Positions 1-7,281 of a stretch of 64,000 nt of DNA are shown in pieces; within the stretch, counting starts at the first letter, position 1; each line of letters opens with the position of its first letter. The notes below the pieces were generated by a model. It had not been told where the DNA came from. It was given only the letters and a program-made list of their open reading frames with translations, and ran no database searches. Where the stretch lies: contig JAFZLL010000042.1 in the NCBI GenBank assembly GCA_017551505.1, positions 42,938 through 106,937 on the forward strand, given 5' to 3'. Source of the DNA: Eubacteriaceae bacterium (lineage in GTDB: Bacteria > Bacillota > Clostridia > Eubacteriales > Anaerofustaceae). A program made the translations under genes and the position numbers.

Positions 1-10
1 AGCCGGAGCG

Positions 11-715
11 TCAATTTCCAGGCTGTTTCGATCCAAATGCCAGCCATCGGCCATCTATATCCTCAATAACGAATTCCTTGTTCTGATAGTCTGTTACTTT
101 AAGAGGTCTGACCACGTTAACACCACGGGATAAGAGCCTTTCCTCCAATGCCTCCTGATTGTCTGTATAAAAATAGGCATCGTATCCATATCCGTAGAGC
201 TCCCTATTGGACTGGACTCTGTCTTTATCGGCTTTTAGCAGGATGATCTCCGCCTGATCCAGATATAAGCAGACATGCGGTTGTTCGACGTCCAGATATC
301 CAACAGCGGTAAACCCCAGTTTGCAAACATAGTACCCTGCAGTTCTTATTATATCCGGAACAGGGAAAATGCAGCTCGACCCTCTGAGGCGCGCAATACT
401 GTATCTCTGCGTATCGATTTCTGTTCTGTTTGGCAGCTTGTTCCATCCTTCCATGATCACAAGGTGTCCATCAACATATTTTTGCCGGAATACTTCTGCC
501 GTTTCTCTGTCTGCAATTATCTCTTTCGGATACTCTGTATTGATCCTGTCGTATTCATCCAAGGTGATCTCACTTGTTGTAAAAAAGTCATCATTTCGAT
601 TGGCATACCCATGCCAGGCAAAATACTGTTTTTTCCCATTTATTGTTCTGAAACCACATCCGAATCTTGCCTGATTTGATATAACACGCAAATCGAAGTC
701 TTTGCCTGTGTCCAT
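11..715 (-). CDS. two-part protein with C-terminal glyoxalase/VOC-like domain
   Basis: Function unknown. The last ~105 residues read like a VOC (glyoxalase/bleomycin-resistance) fold: a GYYVCKLGFTAVG helix-strand opening, an alternating strand segment ending in EIILLKA, and a closing FVIEDIDGRWLAFG strand typical of the family. The N-terminal ~125 residues match nothing I recognise. The upstream methyltransferase ends at 721, and a GTG at 724 overlaps that stop as GTGA; I prefer the ATG at 715 because AAGG lies 8 nt before it. The two genes are clearly translationally linked, so this protein may act on, or protect against, a substrate shared with the methyltransferase (inference). No metal-ligand set can be assigned with confidence. 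Confidence 0.6.
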   Translation of the reverse strand: MDTGKDFDLRVISNQARFGCGFRTINGKKQYFAWHGYANRNDDFFTTSEITLDEYDRINTEYPKEIIADRETAEVFRQKYVDGHLVIMEGWNKLPNRTEIDTQRYSIARLRGSSCIFPVPDIIRTAGYYVCKLGFTAVGYLDVEQPHVCLYLDQAEIILLKADKDRVQSNRELYGYGYDAYFYTDNQEALEERLLSRGVNVVRPLKVTDYQNKEFVIEDIDGRWLAFGSKQPGN

Positions 716-720
716 ATTTA

Positions 721-1536
721 TCACCTTTTCTTTCCTCTCAAAACAGCAGGCGGAAACTCTTTTTGAAGCATATCGAGAGTGTGGTGGGAAGCCCCGATCA
801 GATCCTGCCGTTCACAGATCGTAAAGTGAAAGTCCATCCATTTATCGAATGTCTCATCATCCATGGCATCGATATACTCCCGCATATAATTCGTTGCGCC
901 GTCTGTGGCGACAAGTTTGATCCTCTTTACGGGTACAGCTTCATCCAGTTCCGCGATCTCCTCGGTACGCACCAATTCGAATAGATCCTTGGGCTCACTG
1001 ATACAATGCCAGTCAGAGGTCAGCATTTTTAGGTCCATCACCTCATGAAGATGGTTCAGGCCGAATACATACTGGATGACGGTCGGCTCATTCATGCAAT
1101 AGGCCACCAGAATATGCCCTCCCGCCTTTGTGACACGCACAGCTTCAGAAAGCGCTTTCAGCTTATCTTCCTTTGTGTAAAGGTGGTACATCGGTCCAAG
1201 CAGCATCGTCAGATCGAAAGAATCGTCAGCAAAGCGGGACAGATCCAGTGCATTCCCCTGCATCGCAGTGATCGGTTCGGTACCGTCTAATTTGGATATA
1301 AGGATATCCAGATTGTGTTCGATCAGTTCTACTGCCGTCACCTGAAGCCCCTGCTTAGCCAATGTCACACTGTAGCGGCCTGTGCCGGCCCCGACTTCAA
1401 GAATGCCCGGATCCGGAATGCCTTCCAGGCACTCTTCGATATACCTCATCGTAGTAAGATACTCCACCTGCCCGTGACGGGAAAGAAGGCGCCCATCCTC
1501 ATCATAATTGTTATAGTATTCTTCAAGATAATTCAT
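721..1536 (-). CDS. class I SAM-dependent methyltransferase
   Basis: A class I (Rossmann) S-adenosylmethionine-dependent methyltransferase. Motif I is ILEVGAGTGRYSVTLA, the acidic strand-2 residue is in VTAVELIEHNL, a GNALDLSRF segment is the adenine-contacting motif, and SFDLTMLLGPMYHLY is motif IV. The substrate cannot be told from sequence; such proteins modify small molecules or proteins. I chose the ATG at 1536 because AGGAG sits 9 nt upstream and the protein then starts MNYLEEYYNNY, as related enzymes do. An in-frame ATG at 1593, with a weaker AGAGG site, would add 19 residues. It overlaps the following VOC-like gene by a few bases at most, so the two form one operon. Confidence 0.85.
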   Translation of the reverse strand: MNYLEEYYNNYDEDGRLLSRHGQVEYLTTMRYIEECLEGIPDPGILEVGAGTGRYSVTLAKQGLQVTAVELIEHNLDILISKLDGTEPITAMQGNALDLSRFADDSFDLTMLLGPMYHLYTKEDKLKALSEAVRVTKAGGHILVAYCMNEPTVIQYVFGLNHLHEVMDLKMLTSDWHCISEPKDLFELVRTEEIAELDEAVPVKRIKLVATDGATNYMREYIDAMDDETFDKWMDFHFTICERQDLIGASHHTLDMLQKEFPPAVLRGKKR

Positions 1537-1666
1537 CTCTTTTTCTCCTAAGCTTCCGATATGGTGCGCTTCGGTCATCCTCTGCCCGACCATGTTATAT
1601 CCTCTTGTACTTTATAAAGAAAGATGCCGGCATCAAGAATTGCCCGCATCCTCTTCTGCTTTCTTG

Positions 1667-2515
1667 TTAATAGCATACGATCAGCCCGTGCCTCTCGGCA
1701 TAAAAACTGTCCAAACCTCTGGTAGTCAGAATATCCACCTCCGCAGTGTCCCAGGACTCCTTAATCATGTTTCTGAGCTTTTCTGCCATCTCCAGGTTCT
1801 GACAATGGCTGATGACGACCTTCCCTCCGTTATAAAGGTTTTCCTTCATGTCTGCGACGATGGTCGATAAAGTATGCAGGGCTCCTCGGGCCAGTCCCTT
1901 CATCTTTATCCTGCCTTCGGGATCCCCGATGCCGATGCCCCAAAGGCCAAGCTTTCCGGCTACAAATCCGGCTATCTTGTGCATACGTCCGTTTTTTATC
2001 AGGTTATCGAAGGAGCATAAGGCAAATATCGTACGGAGCCTATCAACGAATTCTTCCAGCTGCGCGGTGATCTCGTCAAAGGGGAGTCCCTGTCTTATCA
2101 AGTCCGCTGCTTTTTCAACACACAAAGCGACACCTGGCCCGGTGGTTTTTGAGTTTACGGCGTAAATGCGTTTGTCAGGGTATTCCTCCTTCGCCATCTT
2201 CAGCGCTGTCATTGCGGAATTATAACTGCCGGACATGTTGGCAGTGATGGTTATTATGATGATGTTGTCCGCTTCTCCGAAATGATCCATCCATGCCGCC
2301 GGCGAAGGGCACGCGGTGCGGCTGGCCGAGGGTTCCGCTTCCATATTATCAACCATTCCGTCAACATCCAGTGAATCGTCGTCGATATAATCCCTGTCCC
2401 CGATACGTATCATGAATGGCGCCTGGTAATATGCTATGCCTTCACCTCCCGGAATCCTGATCAGATCGCAGCTGGAATCGGTTATGATAGCCCAATTATC
2501 TATTTTATACTCCAT
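1667..2515 (-). CDS. DegV family fatty-acid-binding protein
   Basis: DegV/FakB family: two-domain proteins that bind a fatty acid and, in FakB, present it to the kinase FakA for phospholipid synthesis. Visible hallmarks are the N-terminal IITDSSCDL, the TACPSP segment with the serine that touches the carboxylate, ITANMSGSYNSA (the second lipid-binding loop), and a C-terminal ILTTRGLDSFYAERHG. The length (282 aa) is normal. A perfect AGGAGG lies 7 nt before the ATG at 2515; a GTG at 2542 overlapping the MarR stop is possible but less likely. The MarR gene lies directly upstream in the same operon, so it may control lipid-related expression (inference). No fakA is visible nearby. Confidence 0.9.
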   Translation of the reverse strand: MEYKIDNWAIITDSSCDLIRIPGGEGIAYYQAPFMIRIGDRDYIDDDSLDVDGMVDNMEAEPSASRTACPSPAAWMDHFGEADNIIIITITANMSGSYNSAMTALKMAKEEYPDKRIYAVNSKTTGPGVALCVEKAADLIRQGLPFDEITAQLEEFVDRLRTIFALCSFDNLIKNGRMHKIAGFVAGKLGLWGIGIGDPEGRIKMKGLARGALHTLSTIVADMKENLYNGGKVVISHCQNLEMAEKLRNMIKESWDTAEVDILTTRGLDSFYAERHGLIVCY

Positions 2516-2538
2516 AACAGTTTCCTCCTTTTTCCTGT

Positions 2539-2976
2539 TCACTCGGAAAAACCCCTATCAAATTCTGCAAGTACTTTATTGAGAATCAGAATGAACTCTT
2601 CCCTTTCTTCTCCTGTAAGGCAAGAGGTCACCTCCGTATTCGCCGCATCCGCGATGCCAGTCAAGGTCTCCTCCATCTCCAGAGCCTTATCTGTGAGCAT
2701 GATCACACGGCTTCTTGCGTCGCCCGGTTTTTTTTTCCGCACTACATAGCCTTTTTTTGTCAGCTGCTTTATCAGTCCGCTGGTAGTGGGATGAGTCATC
2801 GAGAAAAACTTTTCCATATCCGCCTGGATAACGGTATCATCCTTATGCCTGAAGAGATAACCTAAAAGCTTATATTGGGATACCGTCAGTTCGTACTGCA
2901 TCAGGCGGGGATTGAGGAGCTTCTCGAATTCCAGCGAAATGCTTTTTACCAGCACTCCAACTTTTTCTGTTTTCAT
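2539..2976 (-). CDS. MarR family transcriptional regulator
   Basis: A 145-aa winged-helix MarR-type dimeric DNA-binding protein. The recognition region reads FFSMTHPTTSGLIKQLTKKGYV, followed by the wing RKKKPGDARSRVIMLTDKA with the conserved D-x-R-S pair, and flanked by the N- and C-terminal dimerisation helices. The ligand is unknown. It lies directly upstream of the DegV gene. Its promoter at 3010-3038 carries a small inverted repeat in the spacer, which is a good candidate for autorepression. The GAGGAG ribosome site is 11 nt before the ATG; an out-of-frame ATG just upstream meets a stop after two codons. Confidence 0.9.
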   Translation of the reverse strand: MKTEKVGVLVKSISLEFEKLLNPRLMQYELTVSQYKLLGYLFRHKDDTVIQADMEKFFSMTHPTTSGLIKQLTKKGYVVRKKKPGDARSRVIMLTDKALEMEETLTGIADAANTEVTSCLTGEEREEFILILNKVLAEFDRGFSE

Positions 2977-3009
2977 TTCATCTTACGCTCCTCGATTATA
3001 TTTGGATTA

Positions 3010-3038
3010 ATATTAACGTAGGAAGCTACATTTGTCAA
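3010..3038 (-). promoter_or_regulatory. sigma-A promoter of marR-degV with inverted repeat in spacer
   Basis: Reading the minus strand, TTGACA (3038-3033) and TAATAT (3015-3010) are separated by exactly 17 nt. The spacer contains GTAG-N4-CTAC (3018-3029), a short dyad where a MarR dimer could block polymerase. Promoter match is strong; the operator role is inference. Confidence 0.7.
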
Positions 3039-3069
3039 GTTGGCTGAAAATTAATAGAATAAAACAATA

Positions 3070-3096
3070 CAGCCGGGGGCTTGTGCCTCCCGGCTG
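3070..3096 (-). terminator. intrinsic terminator downstream of rubrerythrin
   Basis: CAGCCGGG (3070-3077) pairs with CCCGGCTG (3089-3096). In the minus direction the hairpin is followed by a T-rich TATTGTTTTATT tail. It ends the rubrerythrin transcript before the marR promoter. Confidence 0.8.
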
Positions 3097-3121
3097 AAAA
3101 CCGCTATTCAAAGCATAACGA

Positions 3122-3796
3122 TCAGTAATTCTGGGCGTTTATCTCGAAATAGCTCTGGGCATGTAAGCAAACCGGGCATTTGTCCGGGGCTTTGGTGCCG
3201 ATGACGATATGACCGCAGTTGCGGCATTCCCAGATCTTGACATCTCCCTTTTCGAATACCTGTCCATCCTTGACGTTCTTCAGCAGAGCCCTGTAGCGCT
3301 CCTCATGGCGTTTTTCAATCTCAGCTACTCCGCGGAACTTGGCGGCCAGTTCGGGGAATCCTTCTTTTTCGGCTGTCTCAGCAAAGCCGACATACATATC
3401 AGTCCATTCGAAGTTCTCGCCGTCAGCGGCAGCAACCAGGTTTTCCGCCGTATTGCCGATGCCGTTGAGCTCCTTGAACCACATCTTAGCGTGTTCCTTC
3501 TCGTTATCAGCTGTCTTCAGGAAGAGCTCAGCGATCTGTTCGTATCCCTCGCGTTTGGCTTCTGAAGCGAAATATGTGTACTTGTTCCTGGCCTGTGACT
3601 CGCCTGCGAAAGCGGTCTGCAGGTTCTTTTCAGTCTGGGTTCCGGCATAGGGGCTGGATGCGGGCTTTTCAACGTTCTCCACGATGAGCTCCAGGTCGTC
3701 TCCTGTCGCGTAGCATGTCGGGCATTCAGGGATCTTTCCTTCCTTGACCTCGAAAACTTCCTTGCAGATCTTGCATCTGTACTTTAATTTTTTCAT
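3122..3796 (-). CDS. rubrerythrin with rubredoxin-like domains at both ends
   Basis: Oxidative-stress protein that reduces hydrogen peroxide in the anaerobic cytosol using a di-iron ferritin-like site fed by a rubredoxin iron. Residues ~5-35 form an N-terminal CKIC...CPTC knuckle pair. Residues ~52-180 are the four-helix ferritin-like domain with [22 protein letters not shown] and [10 protein letters not shown] supplying Glu/His iron ligands. Residues ~190-220 are the classical C-terminal rubredoxin domain CRNC...CPVC. Most rubrerythrins carry only one such domain, so 224 aa is longer than the usual ~190. AAAGGAG before the ATG fixes the start. It is monocistronic between two terminators, next to dnaN. 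Confidence 0.95.
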   Translation of the reverse strand: MKKLKYRCKICKEVFEVKEGKIPECPTCYATGDDLELIVENVEKPASSPYAGTQTEKNLQTAFAGESQARNKYTYFASEAKREGYEQIAELFLKTADNEKEHAKMWFKELNGIGNTAENLVAAADGENFEWTDMYVGFAETAEKEGFPELAAKFRGVAEIEKRHEERYRALLKNVKDGQVFEKGDVKIWECRNCGHIVIGTKAPDKCPVCLHAQSYFEINAQNY

Positions 3797-4048
3797 CCTT
3801 GTCTCCTTTGCATTTTTAGTCGCGCCGTTTCTGTATATTGCCTAACCGCGGCGAATGCATCTTAACAGCTGCCTTCCTGAAAGCAGGCAGCTTGCAGATA
3901 TATTCATTATACATCCTTCACTTTATATATCAACTTTCTTTCTGCCCGGATGGCTTAAATAATCAGGCTTTTGTACTTAAGATACCTATAATGAAAAGGA
4001 AATACTGCATAAACTGTTATATCCCCTTCTCTGCCTGTTCTACAACGC

Positions 4049-4075
4049 AAAAAGGCAGCCTTCCGGCTGCCTTTT
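4049..4075 (-). terminator. terminator of dnaN (bidirectional form)
   Basis: An 11-bp perfect stem, AAAAGGCAGCC / GGCTGCCTTTT, with loop TTCC (4061-4064). A-tract and T-tract flank both sides, so it can work in either direction; it lies 7 nt past the dnaN stop. Confidence 0.9.
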
Positions 4076-4081
4076 ATTATA

Positions 4082-5194
4082 CTACTCCGTGTACCTTACC
4101 GGCATTATCATGTAAAGGAACCTGTCTGAATCCACCGGTTTGATAAGGCAAGGATTCAGCTGATCCTTGAATTCGATTACGATTCTTTCATCTCGGATGT
4201 TTTTGAGTATATCTATGAAGTAGCGTGAATTGAATGCGATCATTAGGTCCTCGCCGTTTTTCTCCACCGAAACATACTCAGTGATGCGTCCTTTGGAAGA
4301 GGAAGATGTAATGACCAGGCCTCTTTCTGAAAAATCCATCTTGATCAGCGAATTGCGTGATTCATCAGTAAGGAGGCTTGCGCGGCTGATACTGGACAGG
4401 AGCTCTGTTACATCCGCTTTGACCACGGAGGTCACTTCGCTGGGTATGAGCGCCTTGTAATTGATATATGTGCCCTCAATAAGAGAAGACATGATCACTG
4501 TCTGTCCGATAAAGACATTCAAACGGCCGGAGGAAGAGAAGAACCTGACCTGCTCATCATCATACATGGCTGTGATCTTCAGTATCTCATTGAGTGCGCG
4601 TCCGGGAACGATGACAGACATGCCGCCTGAACTTCCTATATCGGCACGGTCGAAACGGGTCGCCAGTTTGAAGCCGTCAAGGGCTGTGAATGATACGCCA
4701 TCCTCTCCCGTCTCTATGAAAACTCCGGTCAGCACAGGATTGAGACTGGTAAGTGAAGCACAAGCGAATACGGTCTCCCTGACTATATCGCGGAAGACTT
4801 CATTTTCCATGACGACTCCGCTGCTGTCAGATGGAGCTTTGAAGGAAGGATAGTCGGCGGGGTTTTGTCCCGGAATGTCCACGTCGGATATTGAGCATTT
4901 GATGTTGATCCTATAGCTCTCGTCCGCGTAGAAAAACACCCTCTCGTTCGGATACGTGCGTACAAGGTCATAAAGAGTCCTCATAGGCACCATTATCGTG
5001 CCCTCCTCCTGTACTTCAGCTGGGACAGATGTGATGATAGACAGTTCTGTGTCGCTCGTCTTTAAAGTCAGCTCCGTGCCTTCTGCCTTGATGAAGACGC
5101 ATTCGAGAACAGGTATAGCCGCTTTCTGGGGCAATGCATGTGAGACCACTGAAAGCGCTTTATTCAGATCAAGATTCTCTACACTGAATTTCAT
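4082..5194 (-). CDS. dnaN: DNA polymerase III beta subunit (sliding clamp)
   Basis: Ring-shaped processivity clamp that tethers DNA polymerase III to DNA. The three-domain repeat is seen as MKFSVENLDLNKAL at the start, IPVLECVFIKAEG in domain I, NPVLTGVFIETGEDGVSFTA in domain II, and the conserved C-terminal tail DSDRFLYMIMPVRYTE, whose M-P-V-R end closes the ring. The length, 370 aa, is standard. The start is the ATG at 5194, 6 nt after AGGAGG; an upstream in-frame ATG lacks a good ribosome site. It follows dnaA with a 206-bp spacer holding the presumed origin. In most Firmicutes recF and gyrB come next; here a terminator and rubrerythrin follow instead. Confidence 0.97.
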   Translation of the reverse strand: MKFSVENLDLNKALSVVSHALPQKAAIPVLECVFIKAEGTELTLKTSDTELSIITSVPAEVQEEGTIMVPMRTLYDLVRTYPNERVFFYADESYRINIKCSISDVDIPGQNPADYPSFKAPSDSSGVVMENEVFRDIVRETVFACASLTSLNPVLTGVFIETGEDGVSFTALDGFKLATRFDRADIGSSGGMSVIVPGRALNEILKITAMYDDEQVRFFSSSGRLNVFIGQTVIMSSLIEGTYINYKALIPSEVTSVVKADVTELLSSISRASLLTDESRNSLIKMDFSERGLVITSSSSKGRITEYVSVEKNGEDLMIAFNSRYFIDILKNIRDERIVIEFKDQLNPCLIKPVDSDRFLYMIMPVRYTE

Positions 5195-5268
5195 TTTTTC
5201 CTCCTGTTGCATCCGGGCTTTTTCCCGGTCCTTCTGATGTCATTTGATATCCTGAAGAGATATCAGCT

Positions 5269-5386
5269 TTATTTCTTTATTTTATATATAGTATTAATAA
5301 TATGCAGTGTCGATATGTCGATTATTCACGGCAATAGCCTGTAATAAGGCTCTGCGGGATTAATCCCATCAAAAATGTGTCGATAA
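5269..5386. other. candidate replication origin element in dnaA-dnaN spacer
   Basis: Bases 5269-5304 are almost pure A/T, a possible duplex-unwinding element. Directly beside it lie four 9-mers close to the DnaA box TTATCCACA: TTATTCACG (5322-5330, plus), and on the minus strand TTATCGACA (5386-5378), TAATCGACA (5324-5316) and ATATCGACA (5316-5308). In Bacillus the unwinding element also lies between dnaA and dnaN. The box cluster is seen in the sequence; the origin role is inference. Confidence 0.6.
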
Positions 5387-5400
5387 GCTGTGCAGAAATC

Positions 5401-6762
5401 CTACATTTCGTAGCCGCTGTCCTTGAGGGCGGACGCGGCAGCCTCCACGTCCTTTCTGAAGGAAGGATCCTTGTCCATATCCTCCTTGATCTTGTTGACC
5501 GCATGGATCACCGTTGAGTGGTTCCTTCCGAAAAAGTCTCCTATAGACGGCAGGGAGAAATCCGTAAGCTCACGGGTAAGGTACATGGCTATCATTCGGG
5601 CGAGGGCCACATTGGAAGTCCTTTTGGCTGAGAGGATGTCTGAATAACTGACGGAATAGCGCCTAGCCACGGCATTTATGACCATTTCCGGGGTCACTCT
5701 GCGTTCGCGGGAAACGATGATGTCGCTGAAAGTTTCCTTCACTTCGCTTAACTCAGGCTCTATTCCCCCGTTCATCTCGCTCATTGCCTTGACGCGGGAA
5801 AGGGCGCCTTCAAGCTCTCTTATATTGCTTCCAAGGTTGGCTGCTATGTAGTCCACGATCTCGTCGGAAACAGTAAAGTCGACATCCTTGGCCTTCTGGC
5901 GGAGTATGGCGCAGCGCGTCTCGTAATCCGGGACGCCGATATCGCATATAAGACCCTGCTCGAAACGGCTCTTAAGCCTGTCAGCAAGGAACGGGATCTC
6001 CTTCGGGGTCTTGTCCGAAGTAAGTACGATCTGTTTGCCTGCGTTATACAAGTCGTTGAAGGTATGGAAGAATTCCTCCTGGGTGCCTTCCTTATTGGAA
6101 AGGAACTGAATATCGTCGATGAGCAGCATGTCCACCGTGCGGTATTTGTTCCTGAAGGTCAGGTTGGTCTCATTTCGTATGGCTTCGATGAATTCGTTCG
6201 TGAATTTCTCGCTGGTGACGAAGACGACCCTGAGATGGGGGTTCTCCTTCAGGGCATATTGGGCGATAGCCTGCATAAGGTGAGTCTTGCCGAGGCCCAC
6301 TCCGCCGTAGATGAACAGAGGGTTGTACTTCTTCCCCGGTTCCTCGGCGACTGCTTCGCTGGCCGCCTTGGCCAGGCGGTTGTTAGAGCCGACCACGAAG
6401 GTATCGAAGGTATACTTCGGGTTGAAGCGCTGCTGGACGCGGGAATGGGGATCGCTGTAGGCAGCGCTGCCGTCTTCGCCTGAGCCTGCGGATTTAGGGT
6501 CAAATTCGTTGCTGCTGACGATGTAGATGACATTGTAGTTCTTCCCGCTGCTGGCGTAGCGGACGGCTTTGCGCACAAGGGTGTCGTAAGCGGTGCGCAC
6601 CAGATTGCGTTTGTATTCGGCATCGAACTTGAGCACTATAAGTTCGTCATCCATGTAATAGGGGACAATGTCCTCGATATATTCGCGGTAGACCATCGGG
6701 GAAAGCTCCTCGGCTAGGTATTCCTTGGCGCCCTGCCAGGTCTCTGTAAGATTATTGTTCAT
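5401..6762 (-). CDS. dnaA: chromosomal replication initiator DnaA
   Basis: AAA+ initiator that binds DnaA boxes and melts the origin. Domain I (~1-80) starts MNNNLTETWQGAKEYLAEEL; a short low-complexity linker (~86-112) follows; the AAA+ core has Walker A GGVGLGKTH (~153-161), Walker B MLLIDDIQF (~212-220) and sensor LTSDKTPKEI. Domain IV ends with the DnaA signature helix around LPSIGDFFGRNHSTVIHA. The length, 453 aa, is normal. I chose the ATG at 6762 on homology; the ribosome site (AAGG) is weak, as is common for dnaA. The neighbourhood lacks rpmH-rnpA upstream and recF-gyrB downstream, so the origin region is rearranged compared with Bacillus. Confidence 0.97.
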   Translation of the reverse strand: MNNNLTETWQGAKEYLAEELSPMVYREYIEDIVPYYMDDELIVLKFDAEYKRNLVRTAYDTLVRKAVRYASSGKNYNVIYIVSSNEFDPKSAGSGEDGSAAYSDPHSRVQQRFNPKYTFDTFVVGSNNRLAKAASEAVAEEPGKKYNPLFIYGGVGLGKTHLMQAIAQYALKENPHLRVVFVTSEKFTNEFIEAIRNETNLTFRNKYRTVDMLLIDDIQFLSNKEGTQEEFFHTFNDLYNAGKQIVLTSDKTPKEIPFLADRLKSRFEQGLICDIGVPDYETRCAILRQKAKDVDFTVSDEIVDYIAANLGSNIRELEGALSRVKAMSEMNGGIEPELSEVKETFSDIIVSRERRVTPEMVINAVARRYSVSYSDILSAKRTSNVALARMIAMYLTRELTDFSLPSIGDFFGRNHSTVIHAVNKIKEDMDKDPSFRKDVEAAASALKDSGYEM

Positions 6763-7113
6763 AACTTTGCCCTTAAATGTAGTAATCGTCAACAGTTATC
6801 CGGTGTGGATGTACGCAGCAATTTCCGATAAAAAAGACCTATCCGCAGGATGGAGACGGGAACTTGTATGACGCAGATGTTCATAAGTCAGCTGAACTGA
6901 TAATATTTTAACAGCTTAGCGCGTACTTATCAACAGGCATATCGGGAAATAGCTGCTGCCGGCTGTCAGTCCGGTGCAGATATTATACCCGAAAAACATC
7001 CGGAGTTGTCCCGTGATTTCATCTTTAATGAAATGCCGGCAGCGAGGCGGCGAACGACCTGCCGAAGGCGCTGGCGGATTCGATGGGAAATTCTGATTTC
7101 GTTGCAAAAACCT
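6763..7113. other. dnaA upstream region with scattered DnaA-box-like sites
   Basis: A noncoding stretch between divergent dnaA and the permease. It holds TTATCAACA (6927-6935, one mismatch to the DnaA box) and TTATCCGGT (6796-6804, weaker), plus a short A/T-rich run at 6898-6911. This could be a second half of a bipartite origin, or DnaA autoregulation sites. I see no gene in it. Confidence 0.4.
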
Positions 7114-7141
7114 TTGCATCCGGACCCGACTAAAGTAAAAT
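7114..7141 (+). promoter_or_regulatory. sigma-A promoter of uracil permease
   Basis: TTGCAT (7114-7119) and TAAAAT (7136-7141) are 16 nt apart. Transcription would begin near 7148, just before the attenuator leader. Confidence 0.6.
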
Positions 7142-7150
7142 GATTACAAT

Positions 7151-7235
7151 CTTTAAGTTTGACACAGAGAGGTCAGCAAGATTCATTGAACTTAAGCTCA
7201 TCATGCCCTGTCTGTGTTCGCGCAGACAGTTTTTT
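7151..7235 (+). promoter_or_regulatory. PyrR-type attenuator (anti-antiterminator, antiterminator, terminator)
   Basis: Three mutually exclusive RNA folds are visible. (1) A PyrR-binding-like stem: CTTTAAGTT (7151-7159) pairs mostly with AACTTAAG (7189-7196), topped by TGAC/GTCA around the loop core CAGAGAGGTC, which matches the known PyrR motif CNGNGAGGY. (2) An intrinsic terminator: 7208-7216 pairs with 7221-7229 around a TTCG loop, followed by six T (7230-7235). (3) An antiterminator: 7162-7172 pairs with 7207-7217 at 10 of 11 positions. PyrR bound to UMP would stabilise fold 1 and so allow termination. The PyrR gene itself is not in the window. Confidence 0.85.
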
Positions 7236-7281
7236 GTTCCTCAGCTGCGATCAAACTACAGGAAAAAACAAGGAGAAAAGA

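Noticed and set aside
6804..6812. TGTGGATGT as a DnaA box
   Set aside because: Two mismatches to the consensus, including conserved positions; counted as background.
7140..7281. Open frames and an upstream ATG before the uracil permease
   Set aside because: They lie within the PyrR-type attenuator; the ATG at 7282 has the proper ribosome site.
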